This document shows, piece after piece, positions 35,370 to 64,000 of a stretch of DNA of 64,000 bases. Each line of letters starts with the position of its first letter. Position 1 is the stretch's first letter. The translations under genes and the position numbers were made by a program. The stretch lies in the NCBI GenBank assembly GCA_009760855.2, contig WPIO01000083.1, forward strand, positions 1,706,001 through 1,770,000, given 5' to 3'. The stretch is from Cristatella mucedo (Eukaryota > Bryozoa > Phylactolaemata > Cristatellidae). Below the pieces are notes generated by a model. That model ran no database searches and was not told where the DNA came from. It saw only the letters and a list, made by a program, of their open reading frames with translations.

Positions 35370-36185
35370 ACCAAGCTTTCAGCTGCATAACATTGCAAAA
35401 AATTTGGGCTTTTTAGACAGATACTACATTAAAGCTGGTCCATGCATTCTTGACATTTCGCCTCGACTTCTGGAACTCACTGCTTGTTGGTCTACCGGCC
35501 TGTGCAATCAGACGCTTGCAGCTGGTGGAAAACTCTGCAGCTAGGCTCATCTGTCGTGAGTGTCGCATCATACCAGCTCTCACCAATCTGCACTGGCTCC
35601 CAATCAAGCTGCTTATCGACTTCAAGGTTATGCCACTTACTTTTAGGTCCCTTCATTCTTTGGCTCCAGCCTAAAAATATAGATAATTCATTTGTATAGC
35701 CCCCTAAGAAAACTTAATCTCTATTGAGGCGCTTCACATCTGCCGCGTGGCTTAGGCCCACGACCTCGGCCAGACCTTGGTCGGGGCAAGCACTTTAACC
35801 GCTGGGCCAAACCAGCTCGACACCTATCAGAATTACCCCCCCCCCCCACCAGGCATAGAATATCAAAAAACGCTGTTCGGACTCGTTTGTCTAGCCATAC
35901 CTTGTGCGAACGTCAAAACCTTTTAAGACCACGACTTTAGTTTGTATGCTCCCAAAGCCTGAAACTCACTACCAACACGCGTCACGTCCCCTGACATTAC
36001 GACATTTAAAAAGAAGTTTAAAACACGCCTATTTATTACAACATTTAGTAGGTTTACAGTGTTCCTGCTGCTTGCGGACTTTACCTGTGCTACCAATCAT
36101 TTGGTAATGCTTTAAATTCAGCATTCGTAAAGTGCCTAGAACGAGATTCAGTTCTCTGAGGGTGCTATATAAATGTATTATTACT
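35370..36185 (+). mobile_element. L2-like LINE fragment split by a SINE
   Basis: 35370-35675 matches the HNIAK...SLAPA region and 35835-36185 matches the later C-terminus, 3' UTR and tail. The interruption at about 35690-35828 is a SINE family B copy in the opposite orientation. Frames are broken. Confidence 0.82.
35690..35828 (-). mobile_element. SINE family B copy inserted in an L2 fragment
   Basis: Reverse strand shows CCCAGCGGTTAAAGTGCTTG, the B box-like GTCGTGGGCCTAAGCCAC and the L2-like tail with AGAGATTAAG. It is younger than the LINE fragment it splits. Confidence 0.75.
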
Positions 36186-36719
36186 ATAGGATCCTCAAAT
36201 GTATCATCTCCCGAAAACTATCGTGCATTAACTGCCCGTTTTTAGTAAATTATCTCCCTAGATGGTGGACCTTAGAAGCCAGCCCAGCATATATATCCAC
36301 GTCTTAATATGAAGAATTGGTCGCTGTTAGGCAGACGATTCGTGATAGCATCGTTCTCCAAAATTGTACTAATATTTGTAAACAGAAATATCAATCTCAA
36401 AAGCTAGACGCTGTCATGATCGCTGCCACTAGCAAAACTGACTGCTGAAAGTCGTAGTGTCTGGATGTATGCCTTTTCCATTACGGAAGTAAGCCTGAGT
36501 TACGACTATAGATCAAGCAGCCAAAGTGAGAAGGCTACTCGTGCCGTAGGAAGACTGATACATCCCACTCATCTGTCGATGCCATGTATGAGTCGTAGAG
36601 TGCAGTTACCCAGCCAACAACAGTTATGTGATTCGAAACTAATGAGCTTCACGACGTCTTAAGCTTTTCGGAATGATAAGGGCACTAGCCAAGTATGTTG
36701 TATTGACAACTCACATGAT
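36186..36719. other. Intergenic, nothing recognised
   Basis: No supported feature. Confidence 0.3.
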
Positions 36720-36805
36720 AGTAATAATAATAATAATAGTGTCTCTTGTAGGATCCCTTCACAGAACCGATCTCTAGCCAGGCACCTTACAACTCGATGC
36801 AAGAA
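36720..36805 (-). mobile_element. L2-like LINE, 3' tail only
   Basis: (AAT)n followed by a diverged tail hairpin with ACCGATCTCTAGCCAGGC. Confidence 0.55.
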
Positions 36806-37016
36806 AAGCAATATGTATCTAAGCAACGGTATCGCGCTTAGACAAGCATTTAAAATCAAACAAAAATGCACTCAGGGTCTGCTGGTTAGTCGGGCTCCTG
36901 GTTAGTAATGTCAACGAAATAAGGCACAGGTAAGCACTCAAAGTACACAGGAAAAAGACAAGTTCACGGGGATGCTACACAAAAGGATATCTCTTGCCCT
37001 TAATCTTATTTTACAT

Positions 37017-38609
37017 AATCTTTAAAAGTAAAAGTATTTGGATAGTCCAGTTTTGCATAATTTTCATCTTTCCTCAGCCACCCCCCCCCCGACTGGACTA
37101 CAGCTGGTTTGCTGGTTGTTCTGTTTGCTAATTACTGGATGCCCAATTACGAATTGCCGTGATAGTTGAGCAACGTGTGTACAATAGTCCCAAAATTAGC
37201 CAAATACCCTGTAGACACTTTTAAAAATGACTGTTTTTATCAGAATAGCCCTTCGAGAAATGACCCATTCATTAGTTCATGATGGAGCTGCGAGACGGCT
37301 CGCGATCCGGAACTGTACAGATAACCCGTTGAGTAATACCTATTTCGCCAGGACAGGCCTACCAGTCATGCCGAAGATCGCCGAACTGCCGAGCTTCGCG
37401 AAGGGTAAAATCGTGGCACTGCACGAAGCTGGACACTCGTACGTTCACATTGCTGCTACTTTGTCAATACCGAAGAGTACGGTTTCGTACAACGCGAAGA
37501 AGATAGAGAGACACGGGGGAGCCCTGAAAATGCTACCATTAGGCGGGTCGCCCCCGTGCTACCAATAGACGTCAAAACACTGTTCTAAAGTTGGGGCGAA
37601 AGAGAACCGTTCTGTTTCGGTGAAAGCTCATGTTAAAAGTCCGAATGCATCTATCGGAAAGCGAGTTAATGGTGATACGGTCAGAAGGTAATTATATTAA
37701 CCTGGTCGACACTCTCCAGTTGCAAAGAGAAAACCTCGTCTGTAGGCAAAGAATATGGTAAGTCGTTTACAGTGGGAAAAGGCTTGAATCTACTGAACTG
37801 CTGACGATTGGGGTATACTTGCATGAAGTGACGAAAGCAAATTCACGCTCTTTCCGAACTGCAAGATAAGGCTTAAAGTACGTCGGATACCCAATAAAAC
37901 CTGGTCACCTAATTGCTTGCAGCCAACGGTCAAATTCGGAGGAAAATGTGTCTTGGTATTGGGGTGCTTGGACAGAAATAGCATCGGGGCCCGGCACCAC
38001 ACACTCTCGGCATCGTGGCCCCGAGACGTCTATTTAGACCCCCTTCAAAACGTAGGACTCTCAGTTGCGACAGAGCTTCGTGAACCGGATTGCATTTTCA
38101 TGACATAAACGATCTTAAACACATCTCCGCCAAAGTTAAGAACCATTTTTTAACAATTTATCTGAATTTTGTTACCCCGTGACGGTTATAGACTGGCCAA
38201 TTCAGTCTCCGGACCTTACCAATCGAGCATTTGTGGGATGAAGTCGAGCGATGGTTACGGCAGCTGGCCGTCAGTATCGCGACTATTGAAGCACTTTTTT
38301 TTTTACTTGCAACAAGCCTGGCGTAGAATAACGGCCATGTTTAATGTTAATAATGTTTGCTAGCGTTTGATCAGCTTCATGCCTGGGACAATACCACAGG
38401 TCGTTGCAAAAAATGGAGGTGCACCATCATACTAGCTGCTAATGTGATGTTGCACCTCACTTTTTATTTTGTGCTCGTAATTAGCACTATAAACTTAGTA
38501 TACTATGTCATTCTTGCGAGAACATTTTGCTTGTTCTTATTTCCACCGGTGCGCATACTTTTGGTTACACATCCCCAGCCGTCCAAATATTTTTGCACTT
38601 GAGCGCTTA
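37017..38609 (+). mobile_element. Tc1-like DNA transposon, decayed
   Basis: Inverted ends match: AAAAGTATTTGGATAGTCCAG at 37030-37050 and, reversed, AAAAATATTTGGACGGCTGG at 38577-38596, the usual Tc1 terminal theme. TA lies at both outer borders. The frame from the ATG at 37369 gives the N-terminal helix-turn-helix (KGKIVALHEAGHSYVHIAAT, then IPKSTVSYNAK). Further on, in shifted frames, come TVKFGGKCVLVLGCL, YLDPLQNVGL, IFMT (where IFMQDND is usual), WPIQSPDL and DEVERWLRQL, all in the order of Tc1 transposases. Stops and frameshifts make it inactive, and the catalytic Asp after IFMT is lost. About 1.6 kb, normal for the family. Confidence 0.85.
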
Positions 38610-39600
38610 TCCCCAGATGTGTGAAGCACCAGACACTGCCCACATTGCATACTTCAGAAGAGTTTCCCTGCTACGTAGAATATTCTCAATCGGTTGAGTC
38701 CTACGGTAAGCAACCTAAGGTTGATGCCAGCAAATCAAGAGATGGCGTGCACCCGTAAAACATAATGCAAAAACTCAGTCTTTGTGTATCTGCTGCTTTT
38801 CTTTTCAACAATTGAAGATCATCAATTATCCACCATTTCGGAGGTTCCAATGGTCTGGAAAGGCCCCGTAAGCCTACAGATCATGCAGAAGCACGTATTT
38901 CCATAAGCATGTCGCAGACGAAGAGGTTTTTACAGAAAGCTTTTAATGGTCATTCTTTTGATTGAGGGCGAGCGTCTTTTGTTGTAATACCAGCCTTCAA
39001 AATTTTACTGAAAATTCATTCGTATAGCTTTTAGGGCAGTCACACGTTTCATCGATCAGAAATTCTTCGCGAGGGTAGCTTAATATCTGGATTTTTTCTT
39101 GTTAGCTTGATTCCAATGGAGATTTGGGCCACAAGTCGGAGAATGCCGATAAATTCAATTTTTTTTAAAAGGCCGAATTTCTTTTCTGCGTTCCAATCAA
39201 GGTGCATTGGCGTCAAGTGATGGTCATTGCAGATTTTTAGCGAGCGCTTAAGTGGTCCGATAAGTATGACAATCCACTTATTTCTACGAGTGTCCAAGTA
39301 GTACAGTCTTAAAATGAATGAACTCGGAGGTTTATCAAGACTAACCATAAAGACCTGCTGCACACACAATATTCATTCACTTCTACATATTAACTATGTT
39401 TTTCAGTGCTGAAAACTATAGCTATCATCCCATTTTGGCCATTGCTGAAAAAGGCTGCTGCTTGCACAGTTACGCGACTCGTCGACTGGGATCCAGGCTC
39501 CATCTCACTCTCTCGCTACACATGTGCAACTATATACGTATGCATATTTACATATAATCACAGCTGAACAAGTTAGCTCATTCCATTGGCCTGTTAAGTT
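38610..39600. other. Intergenic, nothing recognised
   Basis: A minus-strand frame of 106 codons at 39049-39369 has no recognisable motif. Confidence 0.3.
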
Positions 39601-39610
39601 ACGACCCTCG

Positions 39611-39652
39611 TCAATAAACCCAAGTCAATAAACCCAAGTCAATAAACGAACC
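39611..39652. repeat. Three tandem 14-base units
   Basis: Repeats of AGTCAATAAACCCA, a short array upstream of the TMCO6-like gene. Confidence 0.85.
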
Positions 39653-40010
39653 ATCCAGCGGGTTGGCCATTTTTAAATAACCGGCGGGGTACAGCGATTC
39701 CGTTCGTCGCACTCTGGGCTGGCATGGAGCACAAGTTCTTGTACAAATATCTTAATAAAGCCTCGTCCGCTAAGGAGAGAAGATTGAGAGAATGCAGTGG
39801 TAACGCGCAGTACTTCTATAGCGTGCGTCTTATCCACGAGGCTCGAGGGTCGAGAGGATCTTAATCTGTGCCGTCGCACCGGGGGAGGGGGGTCTCCCGG
39901 TTCCTGATGGCAATGCCATTTACTCGGCCGGCAATCAGTCCGGAACACGATTGGCTCGGAATTTTCCCAACTTTGTTTAGCAGGCTGCACTCTGACGCTC
40001 TGTCCGCAAG

Positions 40011-40015
<5 letters not shown>

Positions 40016-40053
<38 letters not shown>
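40016..40053. repeat. (CT)n microsatellite
   Basis: About 38 bases of CT, some 200 bases before the first TMCO6-like exon found. Confidence 0.95.
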
Positions 40054-40055
<2 letters not shown>

Positions 40056-40252
40056 CTTTTCTTCGCGCCACCGCTCTCTTATGCCCGACGAAATAGGTAG
40101 TACACCAAGACCATGAATTCTGAGATCCCCGCTGGGTTTCAGACAAACGTCCGTAGCGGTCGGAGTGGCAGCGTGCGCACGGCGCTTTCTGTGCCCTGGC
40201 AGCCTCTGCTGTCACATTTACCTTGCACAAAGTCGTTTCCTCAATGTTCCAG

Positions 40253-63432
<23,180 letters not shown>

Positions 63433-63935
63433 GTGTGTATCACAACTAGTATGCATTATCTGGCACTGTGTTAAAAGACAAGTCACCAAACATATCTGTG
63501 ACAAATATATTCGATGATTGCCGTATGCTTATGCGAGAGCTATGCGTATATATTCATTAATGATATGGTGCTTCATACCTAAATGGGAATAAAGGGCAAG
63601 GCGTTTTTGCTAACTGGTTAAGAGAGTAGATGTTCAGGTGAATATTAGTTCTCCCAGTAGTTAAATCTCGTGCGACTGGGAGGGCTTACTCGGTGTCCTG
63701 TCCAGTGTCTCTGCGAGTCACAGTCATGTTTCGCTGGTTGTGGAAGGAAGTTTTATGCAAAGCATAGAGTGAGAATGTGGCTGGATACATCCACTCCCTG
63801 TTTGGCAATATAACCTTTCATATTCTTGGTGAGTGGAAGTTGGTGAGAAGCTCAGGGGTGTGATCAGCTACTTGCATTTATTTTTACCCCGTCTTGCATG
63901 AAAGGTGGTCCGTTGGGAAAGGGTCATTCAGGCAC
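63433..63935. other. TMCO6-like intron, nothing recognised
   Basis: Follows the donor GTGTGT at 63433. Confidence 0.35.
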
Positions 63936-63939
63936 CTAG

Positions 63940-64000
63940 AATAATAATAATAATAATAATACATTGGTTGCACCCTCGGAGAACTTAATCTCTTTCTAGG
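63940..64000 (-). mobile_element. L2-like LINE, 3' tail, cut by window end
   Basis: (AAT)n then the hairpin CCCTCGGAGAACTTAATCTC up to the last base. Confidence 0.75.

Noticed and set aside
40165-40252. Start of the TMCO6-like protein at 40165
   Set aside because: The triplet there is GTG and no in-frame ATG exists between 40117 and the IBB-like segment; an upstream exon is more likely.

Overview
The window is nuclear DNA from an invertebrate animal. The evidence is long GT-AG introns of up to about 16 kb, AATAAA signals, abundant L2-type LINEs, two tRNA-derived SINE families, Tc1/mariner-superfamily transposons and many dinucleotide microsatellites. The lineage cannot be fixed from the sequence alone. 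I see no bacterial operon, CRISPR array or virus.

All host genes found are on the + strand. (1) 323-7536: the last three exons of a proline dehydrogenase-like gene, whose 5' part lies before the window. (2) 15746-32080: a complete 11-exon proline dehydrogenase gene. Its exons join without a phase error into 623 codons, including a 59-nt micro-exon. The two genes are a diverged head-to-tail pair that share intron positions. (3) From about 40250 past the right edge: an ARM-repeat gene best matching TMCO6 (importin-alpha related). Five exons were found and at least two are missing. (4) 56602-58911: an intronless 769-codon PPEF/rdgC-type serine/threonine phosphatase with IQ motif and EF-hands, sitting inside a 16 kb TMCO6-like intron on the same strand.

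Most of the rest is mobile DNA. One L2-like LINE family supplies more than 20 fragments. They share a 3' tail made of a short hairpin and (ATT)n. The longest copies are 2970-4833 (+) and 50114-52945 (-); the second is a chimera with endonuclease sequence where the RT core should be. SINE family B carries the same hairpin as its 3' end, which suggests mobilisation by this LINE. SINE family A has a different tail. There is a decayed pogo/Tigger-like element (24253-26272, with tandem subterminal repeats and an L2-tail insertion), a decayed Tc1-like element (about 37017-38609), a MITE (53676-54158), a possible solo LTR, an unclassified repeat present twice, and a cluster of GC-rich minisatellites at 12.3-13.6 kb.

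The genes are not an obvious pathway. Proline dehydrogenase acts in mitochondrial proline catabolism, PPEF in calcium-regulated dephosphorylation, and the role of the TMCO6-like protein is not known from this sequence.
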